Shown: positions 50,865-62,353, counted from the stretch's first letter. The stretch is DNA of 64,000 nt from Limnanthes douglasii subsp. nivea (GCA_036936605.1 JAUPFV010000004.1:181864807-181928806); one strand, 5' to 3'. Notes: a model not told the origin generated them from the sequence alone. Made by a program: numbers and translations.

Positions 50865-52670
50865 TTGTTGATCCTGTTTGATTCTATGAAACTATTTCGA
50901 TCGATAATGGAGCTAAAGAATGAAAACGATCCTCTGGTTCGAAAAGCAATTGAAAGACTAAAGCTTGATTTTCAAGGAGGGGAAGGTAAGAAATACGAGT
51001 CAGTACCAACTCATCAGACTCAATTAGATATTGAAATGCGAATGAACCAATTATTAGATAAAATCACAACTCTAAATGAAAAGTATGATCAAAGAGAGCA
51101 GAATATTCAATCGGCTATGTTGAAATATGAGGTCAGACAAATAGATGATAAAAATGATGTTGACAGCCAGTCTGATAGTTCTTGCACAGCTCTTCAGGTT
51201 CAAAGTGAACTAAAGAAGACACATTTTGAATCTAACAAAGAACATTACATTTCACGAAAAAAGAAAAAGGATAAGCAAATATATATTACATCCATTGACG
51301 ATAAGTTAAATAGTTTAGAATCTAAGTACAAGAGATACAAGGGGTATTCGAAAGAGGAAAAATGACGGCTTATAAAATCACGAAAAGAACACAGAACAAG
51401 AAATGAAAATATACCACGTTGTTTGAGGGAAGCATAATGGTATGAAAGGAACACATCGAATCAGTATACATGGATGTATGATCGAAACTTGTATGCTATT
51501 ATGGGAACAGGAAATGACAATCAATATGTACAAGGGGTCAATTGGAGAAAGTCTCTTTTGAAAACTGAGATAAGGTCCATTACTCTTCTGAAACGGTTCG
51601 ATATCTCTAAGGTTGAAAATTTCGATGGGATGCAAGATCCTGATGACCACATCGAACAGTTTAAAAACTACATGATGAATTTGGAGGACGGTAATAGGTT
51701 AGTGTGTAGAGCTTTCTCTCAAACATTTAAATGAACAGTTTTGCAATGGTACAATAGGATTCCAAAGGGATTCATTTCCAATTTTAGATATTTTTACATA
51801 ACCTTCCGAAGAAAATTTGTGGGAAGTAAAGATATGCGTGCAAATAGAGATACAATAATACAATGTAAACAAGCAGTGGGAGAAAAGCTAAAAGACTATA
51901 CTAAGCGATTTGTGTTAACCAAAGCTGGTTTGGATAACTGTGAGGAGTTGGTAGCAATGGCAGCATTTCGACATGGATTGTTACCAGGTTACTTAGCGAA
52001 TGAAACAACAAACCGAAGACTTTTGACTTCTGAAGCGCTAATGGCTCAGGTGAAGATCAAATTAAAGTGGAAGATTCAACTAGAGTTCGATGAGTAGTTG
52101 GGTCTAGTAAAAAGATTTCAGGACAGGTGCCAAATAATTATGGGCATTCTTCGAACTTGGTTCAACCACCACGTCCGAGGAACAACAACAATTTTCCTCC
52201 TTGAACTGGAGGTTACCCTACTCAAGCTACGGGATATCAATTCAGAGACCGAGGCCAAATCAATGGATAAGGCCATTGTACTATGCTGATCTAACTGAAA
52301 ACGTTGCGGTAAAATTAACCAAAAGGCTAAGGGATATGTGAGTTTCAAAAAACATGCTCCGATAAATAGACCAAGGGAAGGCGTAATAACAGGTTTTGTA
52401 AATATCACAACTAAATTGGACATGATACAGCAGACTGTCTTGTTTTGAAGAAGAAGGTGCAAACTCTAATTGAAAATGGTAAGTTGTTAGCCTTTGTTAA
52501 ATGGCAGAACAATGTATCAAAGGCTCTTGTTGCATCGACTTCGTTGGTGACGAATCCAAATTCATTGGCAGAAAATCTAATGATTATGGATTCTAAGATT
52601 GATGATTTTGATGTTGCATTGAAATATTTATATACAAATCTAGATCGACTAATTCTTGATGACAGTGGAT
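50865..52670 (+). pseudogene. T3 Gag
   Basis: The N-terminal frame 50865-51365 is charged and helical (LKLDFQGGEGKKYE, MRMNQLLDKITTLNEKYD). The capsid core is split: 51474-51734 (LLKRFDISKVENFDGMQDPD, DHIEQFKNYMMN, CRAFSQTFK, then TGA) and 51741-52097 (QWYNRIPKGF, FRRKFVGSKDMR, VLTKAGLDNCEELVAMAAFR). A decayed knuckle lies near 52400, and 52445-52672 reads KKKVQTLIENGKLLAFVKWQ. It corresponds segment by segment to T1 gag, with several frameshifts and stops. Confidence 0.8.
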
Positions 52671-52739
52671 GAGCCAATGAAACAAGGCGGAGTTCGAAGT
52701 ATATGTGAGTACTTTGAGTCGTTGGCAATTTTTGGAGGA

Positions 52740-53362
52740 GACACTGTGACTGACAATACTGATGGTTTTAAAAAGAGGCATGTAGTGAGCTTAGCTATTT
52801 AAATAGAAGAAGGGATGTCTACTCATTTGTATGGTAAGAGAGATGTTCACTTTATTCTTTTCGTTGAAGATAATTTGAGAGGTACTGTAGGTCCTCATGA
52901 AGATGCAGTGGTTATTGAAGCAGAGGTAGCTGGTGTTGAAATTTGACATGTGTTAATAGATACGGGGATCTCTGCAAATTTTCTTTTCAAATTAACATAT
53001 GATAGAATGCGTAATCCTTCTTGGATTTCCCAATCAGATCGTAATATAATTGGGTTCGCATGAATTACAGATCAAATAATTAGCGAATTGGACGGGGAGA
53101 TATGTCTAAGAAAGGGACATTTTAGAAAGAATGTTCATTTTTTATTCATGGTTGTGGATTTTCCGACCAACTATAATGCCATATTAGGGAGATCTTCGCT
53201 TTTGAGATGTATATAGTTATATCTACAATCCACCAATGCTTGAAATATGTCACCGGAGATCGCGCGAGGATTGTCCAAAGTTATCAGAAAGTTTCGAGAG
53301 AATGTTATGCCACAACTTTTCGAATTTTAGGGTCAATCAGTGGTGATAAAATGGTTGAATAA
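52740..53362 (+). pseudogene. T3 aspartic protease region
   Basis: Fragmented frames read FGGDTVTDNTDG, then GTVGPHEDAVVIEAEVAGVE and HVLIDTGISANFLFKLTYDR (DTG intact; the expected Ser-Ser is Ile-Ser). Next comes SYNAILGR-like TNYNAILGRSS, and finally SRECYATTF up to the TAA at 53360-53362. Confidence 0.7.
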
Positions 53363-53368
53363 CAATCA
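53360..53368 (+). promoter_or_regulatory. Candidate leaky stop of T3: TAA CAA TCA
   Basis: At the protease/RT boundary the frame reads GTT GAA TAA CAA TCA GGG. Stop plus CARYYA, as in T1 and T4, but with TAA instead of TAG. A frameshift shortly after it shows the copy is dead. Confidence 0.5.
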
Positions 53369-54920
53369 GGGGGTTGACCTCGGATGTCGAGGAAGGGGTT
53401 GATGATCCAATGGGAACCCAAGGTTCTTTAACAGTAAGTGAAAGTATAGAAGAGTATGCTTTTCCTGATAGAAAAATACTTCGAATAGGAACCTTACGGA
53501 CCCCAAATTTACGTCAGCAATTGTTGGAGTTTTTTTTCACAATTTGGATGTTTTTTCTTGGAAAATAGAGATTATGGTAGGATTTCCAATCGAGGTGATA
53601 TGTCATAACCTAGCAATTAGTCTGAAGGTTAAGCCTGTTATACAAAAAACGTGATTTCTCTTTGAGAAAGCAGAGGCTATTGTTGCTGAGGTGGATCGTT
53701 TGTCAAGGGTTAGACATATAAGGGAGTCACAATATCCATTATAGACACATACCGCAGTGGTGGTTAAAAAGAAGAATGGGAAATGGATGATGTGCGTCGA
53801 CTTCACATATCTAAATTGAGCTTGTCCTAAAGATCCATTTCGAGTTCCTCAAATAGACCAATTGGTGGAATCCACTTCAAGAAATAAAAAATTTCTTTCA
53901 TGGATGCCTTTGCAGGGTATAATGAAATTCAAATGAATTCTAAAGGATCAAGAAAACACCACCTTATCACGGACCGAGGCTTGCATTTTTATAGGTTTAC
54001 GCCCTTTGGATTAAAAAATGTTGGAGCAACATATCAGGGGTTAATGAATTAAGCATTCGTTTCTCAGATCGGAAGAAACATGGAGGCGTATATTAATGAC
54101 ATGTTGGTCAAGAGGAGAAGGCGTAATTGGAAGATTTAGAGGAGAATTTTTTGAATTTAAAAGCTATCAGATTTCAAGTTAAATCTTAAGAAGTGTACTT
54201 TTGGAGTTCAATCAAGAATTTTTTTAGGATATTTCATTAGTGAAAATAGGATAGAAGCTGATCCAGAACAGCTAAAGGCTTTGGTATCAATGACATCGCC
54301 TCGAAGTATTAAAGAAGTGCAGGTTTCAAAATGAAGGCTAATTGCTCTTAATAGATCCATATCTAGATTTTCTGATAACTTTTCCCTTTTTTCCAAGTAT
54401 TACGAAGACCAAAGGAATTTGAGTGGAATTCAAAATGTGAAGCAACATTTTCAAGTATTAAGAAACTATTGTCGTCACCAGAAATACTATCCAAATCTCA
54501 AATTGGAGAGTAACTCTTTTTGTAAATTGCAGTATGATATTTTGCAGTAAGTGTTGTGTTGGTTAGTGAAGATTGACAAATTTTGAAGCTAGTGTATTAT
54601 GTTAATAAGAGTTTGGTGGCAGCAGAGAAAAGATATTTGAAGCTAAAAAAATTGGCCTTGGCTCTGGTGGTGGCTGCTAGGGAGAGGCCTCTTATTTTCA
54701 AGCTCATACTGTTGAGGTTCGAACTTTGTTCCCGTTGAAAAATGGTTTGCAGCTCCCCGACATTTCTAGATGGATGGCCAAATGGTCAGTAGAGCTAGGA
54801 GATTTTGACATCATTTTTGTGCCTCAGAAGGCTATCAAGGCTCAAACTTTAGTTGATTTTCTTATTGAGTTTCATTCAAGTAGATCAGGTGAAGAGATAG
54901 AGAATGAGGTCTTGCCAAAG
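53363..54920 (+). pseudogene. T3 reverse transcriptase and RNase H
   Basis: Decayed RT: TSDVEEGVDDPMGTQGS linker, then VKKKNGKWMMCVDFTYLN at about 53763-53815, FTPFGLKNVGATYQGLMN, MEAYINDMLVK (YIDD changed to YIND) and LNLKKCTFGVQSRIFLGYFI. RNase H pieces follow, ending in frame 54726-54962 (WMAKWSVELGDFDIIFVPQK, then AIKAQTLVDFLIEFHSS). The changed active site and many stops make it inactive. Confidence 0.8.
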
Positions 54921-54922
54921 AG

Positions 54923-56310
54923 ATGTGGGTGGTTCGAACTGATGGAGGTTCTAACATTCTAGGATGCAGTACGGGAGTTCAACTGATTGCTCTATCTAGG
55001 GAGACAATGTTTCAAGCTATTAAATTTGATTTTCATGCATCAAATAACAAAGCTGAATATGAAGCTGCATTGGCTGGTTTATGGCTTAAAAGCATTTGTG
55101 GGGCAACGTCAGATCGTTTGGAAACATATTCCCAGTTAATAACAAATCAAGTGGCCGGAATTTCCGGCTAAAAATGACAAATTGATTTTATCTTGTCGAG
55201 AGCTTCGAAATTTGACTCTTCTATTTGAGCACGTGATTGTAGAACATATCGGTCGAGGAGACAATACAGTTGTTGATTCTCTGGCAACCGTGGCGTACAC
55301 TGAAGAATATTCTTGGACTTTACGGCATGTGAGTCCTTCGATTCTAACCAGGTCAAAACAATGCAAATATGTGGAAGAAGTTTTTGTAACACCAGATGTA
55401 ATCCGAGGAGGATTGATATCATGAACTTCTTGTTAAGAGTAACGCTGGCCCAAGATGTGCAATTGGCTAAGAAATTGAAGTATAAAGCTCATGGTTATGT
55501 TATATTAGATAGGGTCTTATATATGAAGCCTTTAAGTATGTCAGTATTACGTTGTTTGAATAAACAAGAGTCTCATGAAATTTTATCAGAACTACATGAT
55601 GGTGAGGGTTCAACACACCGTGGGTTCAAGGCATTGATGTATTGGGTTTTGTTGGCAGGGTATTATTGTCCTTTAATAATGAATGATGCTAAGAGTTCAG
55701 TTCGAAGTTGTAGTACTTGTCAACGATTTTCCAATTCTATTCATAAACCTGTAGTACCACTCATGTATATTACCAAAGCCATCCCTTTTGACATATGAGG
55801 AATAGACTTAGTAGGACCATTGCCCATGGAATCTGGGGGACGCCAAATGATTATTGTGGTGGTAGACTATTCTTTGAAGTGGGCAAAAGTTGAGCCATTG
55901 TCTGGAACAAAATCCAAGGATGTTATTAAGTTCATTGTGAACAGTATTTGTTGCCGCTTTGGGGTACCTCAAAAAATTACCACATATAACGGTCTTTAAT
56001 TCAACAATAGAGGTGTTGAGCAACTCCTACAGAGGCTACTAAAAAAATTGGCGTAACTATTTACAAGAGGTGTTATGGGCTTATCGAACAACTCCTGGAG
56101 AGGCAAATAAAGAAACTCTTTTTGCCTTGGTGTATGGTATGGATGCTATTAGTCCCACATAATGTATGTTCCCTTCTTATAGAGTACTTCAATAATATGA
56201 GGACCTGAATGATGAAGCAAAAAGATCAGGTTTGGACATTGATGAGCTCAGAGATTCTTTAGTGAGACTTAGGAACAAAGATATTCGCGTGAAGGGGTCA
56301 GACTAGAGAA
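54923..56310 (+). pseudogene. T3 archaeal-type RNase H and integrase
   Basis: 54923-55171: VRTDGGSNILGCSTGVQLI, SNNKAEYEAALAGL and TYSQLITNQ, the second RNase H, with a deletion before VEHIGRGDNTVVDSLATVAY. 55313-55798: integrase zinc finger ELHDGEGSTHRGFKALMYWV and SSVRSCSTCQRF. Then, in broken frames, GIDLVGPLPM and a damaged second Asp region near 55980. After that comes a deletion, since PHPQxNGQVE is missing, and [20 protein letters not shown]. The sequence is cut by the T4 LTR at about 56311. Confidence 0.75.
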
Positions 56311-56651
56311 TGTTTGTGTGATGTGACTGAGAACAGTGAGTTACTAGAAATGGAAAAGATAAAAGGAATATGTGTTGTAATTATTAACCAATCATTGACC
56401 CCTTTTACCAAAAGGGAATGTCCTTTATATAGGAAAAGAGGTAGATGGTGAAATTACATGTTTACCATTACAAGAGTGGACTTCTTACCCCACTATTTTA
56501 CTATTTACAAACAAGTTCTAGGGGACTATCATTTAAGTCCCTCACTTCTTATGTGTGCTTTACCTTAATCCTTAACTACTAAATATATGGACTTGGACCT
56601 TATTTTGGGCTAAATTACATGCTAAGCACCTGTATTTTCCTCCCTTTATCA
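56311..56651 (-). repeat. T4 3' LTR (inner end clear, outer end approximate)
   Basis: In element orientation it starts TGATAAAGGGAGG next to a G-rich polypurine tract and ends near CATCACACAAACA. TATATAAAGG lies at about 56423-56431. The 5' LTR lies outside the window. Confidence 0.55.
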
Positions 56652-56655
56652 GTAA

Positions 56656-56673
56656 CCCCCCCCCCCCCCCCCA
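56656..56673 (-). promoter_or_regulatory. G-run polypurine tract of T4
   Basis: An 18-base C run on the plus strand, so the minus strand reads ACTTGGGGG... to the LTR start TGATAAAG. Its position is exactly that of a polypurine tract. Confidence 0.6.
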
Positions 56674-57357
56674 AGTCCATGTGCAATTCTCTGGATGTGG
56701 ACTTGAATTGCTGTTTGACCTCGTTTGGATCGGATCAGACGTTGCCCTACTTGGGCACTTTGCTACTTGAGCGAACTTTGTTGAGCTCGGATTTCATCAT
56801 GGTCGGATCCCATCTCACCCTTTGGTCAGGCTGATGTCACCTAAATAATCATTTAACGTCAGACTCACGTGCTTGATTTCGCTGTAATCGAGTCGAAAGT
56901 TTTTTTAGGCGGTGCAACTGTCATGAACACGTGTCATGATACCGTTACTTTTCAACTGTTCACTTTCTCCATGAGCAAAAGTTTCTGATTTCTTCTAAAC
57001 AGATTTCGCTCTAGAGAGAGAAGTTGTGCCAAACAAAAATTTGAGTTTGCATTTGCATGCTCGAAGAATTTTTTAATCTTGGAAAGTACAAGCTTTGGAG
57101 GTGGTTTAACATCTCTAATCAGATCGGTGCTGGTAGATCTTCTGGTGCGATAGAATATCCCTCCCCTGCAGAGATTTGGGAGTCTAGCTTTCAAGACAAC
57201 TAGGCGCTTTCAAGACAACTAGGCTCCAATCCGCGAACGTTCTATCCGGCTCACTACATCCTCCCCTAGTCAAACACACCCTTCAAGTGGTGGGGTTGAT
57301 ATTTCTGCTTCTACAACTCCCTCGACTCTTCCTTCCCGGTCTTCCCCCTTCGTCATA
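56674..57357 (+). other. Leader region of the T4 antisense ORF
   Basis: No recognised gene. It may contain the decayed first exon of the antisense ORF. A Pro/Ser-rich frame (RSLRPSLVKHTLQVV-like) approaches the ATG at 57358. Confidence 0.35.
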
Positions 57358-58724
57358 ATGGGTGAAGAAAGAGAAAGACCAAGGGTTAAAGAACATCAGG
57401 ATCAGTCTAAACGAAAGAGATCTCCGGATCCAGCCGTTAAATCGGTTCGAATAAGGATTCCTTCATCAGTATCGACCCCCTCTACGACCCCCCAAGGCTC
57501 TCCTCAAACAATGTCAGATGTCAGTCCTCGGAAAAAGTTTCCAAGAGGGACTCGGGTGGAACCGTCCCTTACCTCAATTCTAGAAGTCCAGGAAAAAGCT
57601 TTAGCCGATGAGCCTGAAAACGATAGAGTCGATCCTCCGAGGAGAAAAGGAAAAAGATTATTGAGAGCGGGAGGTAGAGCGACAACACCAATCGTCCAAG
57701 TCTGCCACTATCCCAAAAATTTGTTATTGTTGATTCAGATTCTGGTGGAGAGTTTGTTTCCACTCGAGGGGAAAGCCAAGAAGGTTTTTCAGATGCAGAT
57801 GAATATCTCTCTCCGAAATCTCCTTATTTCGATGTTTATGGCAATGATCACGTGGCAAACGAGTTAAATAAACTAATGCATGTTGCTGCTCTACTCGAAC
57901 ACAAAGCGAATCAGAAGGATCGCTTTAAAGAAGAAGTTATTGAGAGGAGGGCAGAGGTAAAGGCTTTAACATCGGAGGTCTCTGATTTGAAGGATAAGGT
58001 GAAGGATTTGACCGCTCAGATAGCTGAACAGACTATGATATCTTCTAGAGTAGAAGGCTTAGTCCCTGAATCCGACGATCTGAAAAAGGAGGTGAAGGAA
58101 CTAAAGGATGAGTTGGCCAAGACATCGGAAGTTACCGCCAAGATACAGTCTCTTTCTTCCAAGTCCGAAGAGCTAAAGTTGAGGGTCAAAGAGCTAACCG
58201 ATGAATTGGCTAAGGAGAAAAAGACCTCCGAGGAGCATTTGACTACCATCACTTCCCTTGAAGCTGAACTTTCTGAGGAGAAGACCAAATTTGACGATGA
58301 AAGAGAGAAGTTTATCCTTAAGGATGCCGAACGCGATACTACAGTTGATGGTCTTCTTTAAGGCTATTGCAAAATCAAGGTATACTTCGAAAATGTTGTT
58401 TAGGACCTTAAGAAACTATCAGCAACACATGAGAGCTTGAAGGCAAGCTTCGAAGCTAAGAAGAAAGAAAGTCTTGATGAGTATGCTGCTAAGATTGTTG
58501 TTCGTCTTGAGGAGAGAAATGCTAAGTTGAGATCAGCAATGGTAATGGAGATGCATGAGAAATTCCCAGACTTACACCTTGGTAGTCTATGGACTCGAGT
58601 CATCGAACATCATCGTCCCCCCGGAGTATCCGTGGAAGATCCTGAATCCAGTGAGGACTCGGAGAGCTCCTCGTCGGACTCGGATTCTCCTACTAATATT
58701 AAAGGAAATTCGGCCTCTGACTAG
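57358..58724 (+). pseudogene. T4 antisense ORF: coiled-coil protein
   Basis: Convergent with T4 pol. 57358-57715 is a basic, Pro/Ser-rich N-terminus (KRKRSPDPAVKSVRIRIPSS). After a frameshift near 57715 it continues VDSDSGGEFVSTRGESQEGF into 57852-58361, a strong heptad coiled coil (LKDKVKDLTAQIAEQ, LKKEVKELKDELAKTSE, LKLRVKELTDELAKEKK). TAA (58359) and TAG (58402) interrupt it. The same frame then resumes as 58437-58724, with the shared C-terminal box FPDLHLGSLWTRV and an acidic/serine tail (EDPESSEDSESSSSDSDS). Same architecture as the T1 and T2 antisense ORFs. Role unknown. Confidence 0.7.
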
Positions 58725-59138
58725 TTCGTATTGGGTAGTTCTTGCTTTGTTAACCTTTTGTTTTGTGATTCTTGTAGCAAAAAACATTTAATCCAATATT
58801 TTCCTTGTTATTTGGATTTTCAGTGTTTTTAGTGTGATGTTTTGCTCAATTTTCCCACTTTATATTTTTCTTACTTTGATTCAATATTGAGGTAAACATT
58901 TTTGGGATGTGTTTTGAGTTCAAGAAGATGAACTTTCTTGTCCAAACTTCTTTAGAATATGTTTTGAGTTCAAAATATGAACTTTCTCGTCCAAACTTCT
59001 TTGGAGTAGATTTTGAGTTCAAAAGATGAACTTTCTCGTCCAAACTTCTTTGGAGTGTGTTTTGAGTTCAAAGAAGATGAATTTAGTCATGTTTTTATAA
59101 AAGGCAATAAAATTTGATATATAAGCCGGCTATTTAGG
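58725..59138 (+). repeat. T4 spacer with 49-50-bp tandem repeat, four copies
   Basis: The marker TTTTGAGTTC recurs at 58912, 58962, 59011 and 59060, within units containing GATGAACTTTCTCGTCCAAA and CTTCTTTGGAG. Non-coding; the minus-strand frame 58846-59043 is its translation. Confidence 0.8.
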
Positions 59139-59183
59139 CACCTCATTAAAACCTTTCTGCGCCACCAGCGTAGGAAAGAGTAT
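59139..59183 (-). promoter_or_regulatory. Conserved post-pol motif of T4
   Basis: The minus strand reads CATACTCTTTCCTACGCTGG, then AAAGGTTTTAATGAGGTG, 50-100 bases after pol. Confidence 0.7.
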
Positions 59184-59234
59184 GCCACCGGAACTTACAT
59201 AGACTGTTAAAGAAAATATTTACACATCACTTAA

Positions 59235-60387
59235 TCAAACTAGATAAGCCTTTAGATGCTCGATATTCCACGGATGAGGAAGATCTCTTCCTTCTTTATC
59301 TTTCAATCTGTATGCCCTCGGTTTCAACTTCCTTGTGATGCTGTATGGCCCTTCCCAGTTTGGGGCTAGTTTTCCGAGTCTCTTGTCTTTTGTGTGCAGG
59401 AAGACTTTTCTTAGGACCCTGTCCCCCACCTCAAATTCTCTTCTTCTGACCTTCAACGAATAACGACTTCTCATCAACGTTTGATAGTGCAAGGAATTCA
59501 GTTGTGCCTTTCTTCTCTTTTCTTATATCAAATCGAGTTCTGTACGTTTTCCTTTGTCATTCCCCTCCTCGGAATATTCACTCAATTGGAAAGATGAGTA
59601 CATGGTTTCCGATGGCACCACTGTGTCCATTTCGTATACAAGCATGAAGGGTGGCTCATGTGTTGCTGTCCGAGGAGTAGTCATGTAAGCCCATAACACT
59701 TCTTGTAAGTAGTCTGGCCAAACCCCGCTTTGCCCTCTAAATTCATTATTAGACCGTCCAAGACCGTTCGATTGGTTACTTCGACCTGACCGTTCGCTTG
59801 GGGGTGGAACGGGGTCGAAAAACATTATTGTATCCCCTTGGAAGCGTGGAAAGCTCTCATTTCATTGTTATCAAACTGGGGGCCATTATCCATCGTAATC
59901 TTCCTGGGTATGCCAAAACGGCAGATGATAAATTTGATTACATCTTTTGCCCTCGTTCCTGCTAATGGTTCTGCTTCCACCCATTTGGAAAAATAGTCCA
60001 CAACAACGATGATTGTTTGACGTCCCCTTGAAGCCATGGGAAGTGGTCCGACCAGATCTATATCCATCAGTCGAAAGGGATAGATTCTAGTATTGACTCT
60101 AGAGGTACCACAGGTAGGTGGATCGAATTCACAAATCGTTGACAGGTGCCACATTTCTGCACTAGCTCTTTGGCGTCCGCCGAGAGGGTAGGCCAATAGT
60201 ATCTTGCCAGTAAAACTCTTCGTATCAGTGTTTTGTATCCACAATGGGAAGAGCCTTCCTCATCGTGTAATTCGGAAGTAAGGTGGGCTAAAAGATCGTT
60301 TATACAACACATCTCCGAGGACGATGTATCCGTAGGCCTTGAAGCGTATTCTCTTGGCTCTGACTTTGTCAACGGGCACCATGTCAT
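59235..60387 (-). pseudogene. T4 integrase
   Basis: Three frames. 60387-60067: zinc finger (ELHDEEGSSHCGYKTLIRRV, then ADAKELVQKCGTCQRF). 60244-59825: DDE core with LMDIDLVGPLPMASRG (first Asp), VDYFSKWVEAEPLAGTRAKD and ITMDNGPQFDNNEM (second Asp). Around 59800 the FHPQANGQVEVTNRT segment with the Glu is read in another frame. 59825-59523 then gives [20 protein letters not shown] and MLVYEMDTVVP. A TAA after LDLI is followed in frame by EKRRKAQL and the C-terminal domain (59492-59235: VGDRVLRKVFLHTKDKRLGK, LAPNWEGPYSITRKLKPRAY). The C-terminus is WNIEHLKAYLV. Confidence 0.85.
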
Positions 60388-60442
60388 GGACTAAAAAATC
60401 TTGTATTTCGCTTCTCCAGTCTTTTGTTAAAGTAGTGGATAT

Positions 60443-60908
60443 CTAGAATGCTTCGATGCTACATTCCCTTGTTTCAGATCCCTTGGTTATAGACAGATTT
60501 TCTTGAGTCACTATCCACGGATACTCCTCTGAGTAAGAGGCATTGGCCAATGAATCAGCCACTGAGTTTCCTGCCATGTGGACGTGCTCAAATCGGACGT
60601 CTTCGAACTCCAAAGCCAGGGCTTTCAGAATTCTTAGATACTTCACCAGATGATCTTTTCTTGCCTCCGAACGTCCGAGGGCATGGTTCACTAGGAGTTG
60701 AGAATCACTGATCAATTTAACTCGTTTAGCCCCACAAATTTTTGCAATTCGCAATCCGGCCAAGGCTGCTTCATACTCTTCCTCATTGTTTGATGCTTGG
60801 AAACCGAGTCAAATTGCATGATACATTGCGATGTCATCCGGTGACGTTAATTGCACAGCCGCTCCACATCCGGATGAGCTGGAAACCCCATCTGTTCGGA
60901 CTTGCCAC
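60443..60908 (-). pseudogene. T4 archaeal-type RNase H
   Basis: 60905-60764 reads VRTDGVSSSSGCGAAVQLTS, then QASNNEEEYEAALAGL across a stop; 60763-60443 continues KRVKLISDSQLLVNHALGRS, RFEHVHMAGNSVADSLANAS and a linker to integrase. The D-E-D-D acidic residues typical of the domain are present. This second RNase H is diagnostic for Tat elements. Confidence 0.8.
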
Positions 60909-61403
60909 TCAGATTCGGTATTTTTCTTCTTCCATGTCCACATTGTCTCTGTCCGAATGAAATTCCACTAAAAAATCAGCTAGCGCTTGCGCTTTGATCG
61001 CTGTTCGTGGCTCGAACTCGATATCGAAATCCCCTAGTTCTACCGACCACTTAGTCATCCTTCCAGATACATCGGGTCTTTGTAACATATTTTTCAAAGG
61101 AAAAGATGTTCGTACCACCACCGTATGAGCTTGGAAGTATGACCTCATTTTTCGACCCGCTGTTACTAGGGCGAGGGCTAGCTTTTCCAACTTAAAGAAT
61201 CTTTTTTCTGCATCTAAGAGACTTTTGCTTACATAATAAACTGGTCTAGGAAGGCCTGCTCTATTCAAATCAGTGAAGTCTACACACATCCGCCATTTAC
61301 CGTTCTTCTTTTTCACTAAGACCGGGTTAGCGGTCCATAACGGATATTGTGATTCACGGATGTGGCCTACTTTCATTAGACGGTCTACTTCTGTTATTAT
61401 CAC
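60909..61403 (-). pseudogene. T4 reverse transcriptase fused to RNase H by in-frame deletion
   Basis: Residues 1-49 are the RT N-terminus (VDRLMKVGHIRESQYPLWTA, KKKNGKWRMCVDFTDLNRA). The very next residues, GLPRPVYYVSKSLLDAEKRF, belong to the RNase H region. The whole RT palm, including the catalytic YIDD and preceding Asp block, is therefore missing while the frame is kept. RNase H motifs continue to VELGDFDIEFEPRTAIKAQA. Compared with T1, everything from RACPNDPF to REDDSLL is absent. The RT cannot be active. Confidence 0.85.
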
Positions 61404-61412
61404 TTCAGTTTT

Positions 61413-61718
61413 TTATTGGGAAAAAGATCTTCGCTTCTGAATGATCGGCTGTACACTATTCCGAATAGCTAATCTGTGACAAATGACTTCTTCTGGTACT
61501 CCTGTAACGTCGTCTGTACACCACGCAAACAGATGTAATTTGGTCGAACGAAATCTTATTAAACTTTCTTTTACCTTAGACGATAATCTCGTTCCTATCT
61601 TGAGACTCTTTCCAGGGACGAACACATGATCCTCAAAACCTTCATCAGGGACCATGAATCTAGGGGACTCCCTCAGATCATCAACAAGATCAGAATCCGA
61701 AGGAGGCCCCTCTGACTG
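61413..61718 (-). pseudogene. T4 reverse transcriptase N-terminal leader
   Basis: Opens after the TAG at 61719 with QSEGPPSDSDLVDDLRESPR, then FMVPDEGFEDHVFVPGKSLK and LFAWCTDDVTGVPEEVICHR, matching T1 (LDMFAWCAQDVTGVPAEIMC). A frameshift or stop at about 61413 separates it from the next frame. Confidence 0.75.
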
Positions 61719-61721
61719 CTA
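61713..61721 (-). promoter_or_regulatory. Candidate leaky stop of T4: TAG CAG TCA
   Basis: The minus strand reads AAA GAA TAG CAG TCA GAG GGG CCT, in the same frame as protease before and RT after. It fits stop-CARYYA, as at the matching position in T1 and T3. Confidence 0.6.
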
Positions 61722-61793
61722 TTCTTTTCTGGATCCGACCCCCTTCAACTGCTTAGGGGCCAACACTCCCTTGTAGCATTCTCTAGCCATTTT

Positions 61794-62333
61794 CTAACTT
61801 GATCTTACAGTTTCGATGTTACTTCCCACTATATAGTTCAAGTATTGGTGGACCGTGGATGGTACAACATGCATCTTCGACAACCACGACCTTACGAAGA
61901 TGTCGTTGTACGATGTGGGTGCATCTACTACAATGAACAGTACTGTCACTATTTTCTTGAATGGTCCCCTACCTTGCTCCACCATTCCTTCGAATTATTC
62001 GACGACGTCCGCGGTCGCACCGGTATATCCTATTATCGTCCTGTCGGATCGTTGGATAGTTGGAGGATTGGTTATCTTATTGTAGGTTGTCATGAATATG
62101 ATATTGGCGGAACTGCCCGTGTCAATTAGAATCTTTCTTATGTCGTTTCTGGCTATCTCCACTCCGATTATCACGACGTCTTCATGCGGACCAGCAACTT
62201 CCATCATGTCGTCATCCTCGAAGCAAATGATTGGTGATGGGTTCCGATAAAGGTGCGATGAGGCACCCGCCTCCAACTGTGTTGCTAGACTAACGATATG
62301 CCTCTTCCTTGTGTAGTTTGATATTCCTGCCAC
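61794..62333 (-). pseudogene. T4 aspartic protease region
   Basis: 62333-61995: TRKRHIVSLATQLEAGASSH, ICFEDDDMMEVAGPHEDVVI and ILIDTGSSANIIFMTTYNKI (DTG active site intact). 61985-61794, after a small frameshift: VEQGRGPFKKIVTVLFIVVD and SYNDIFVRSWLSKMHVV. A TAG (RSS-stop-KMARECY) where T1 has CAG lies at 61794-61796, upstream of the conserved stop. Confidence 0.8.
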
Positions 62334-62353
62334 TATATTTCCCCCAAAAATGG

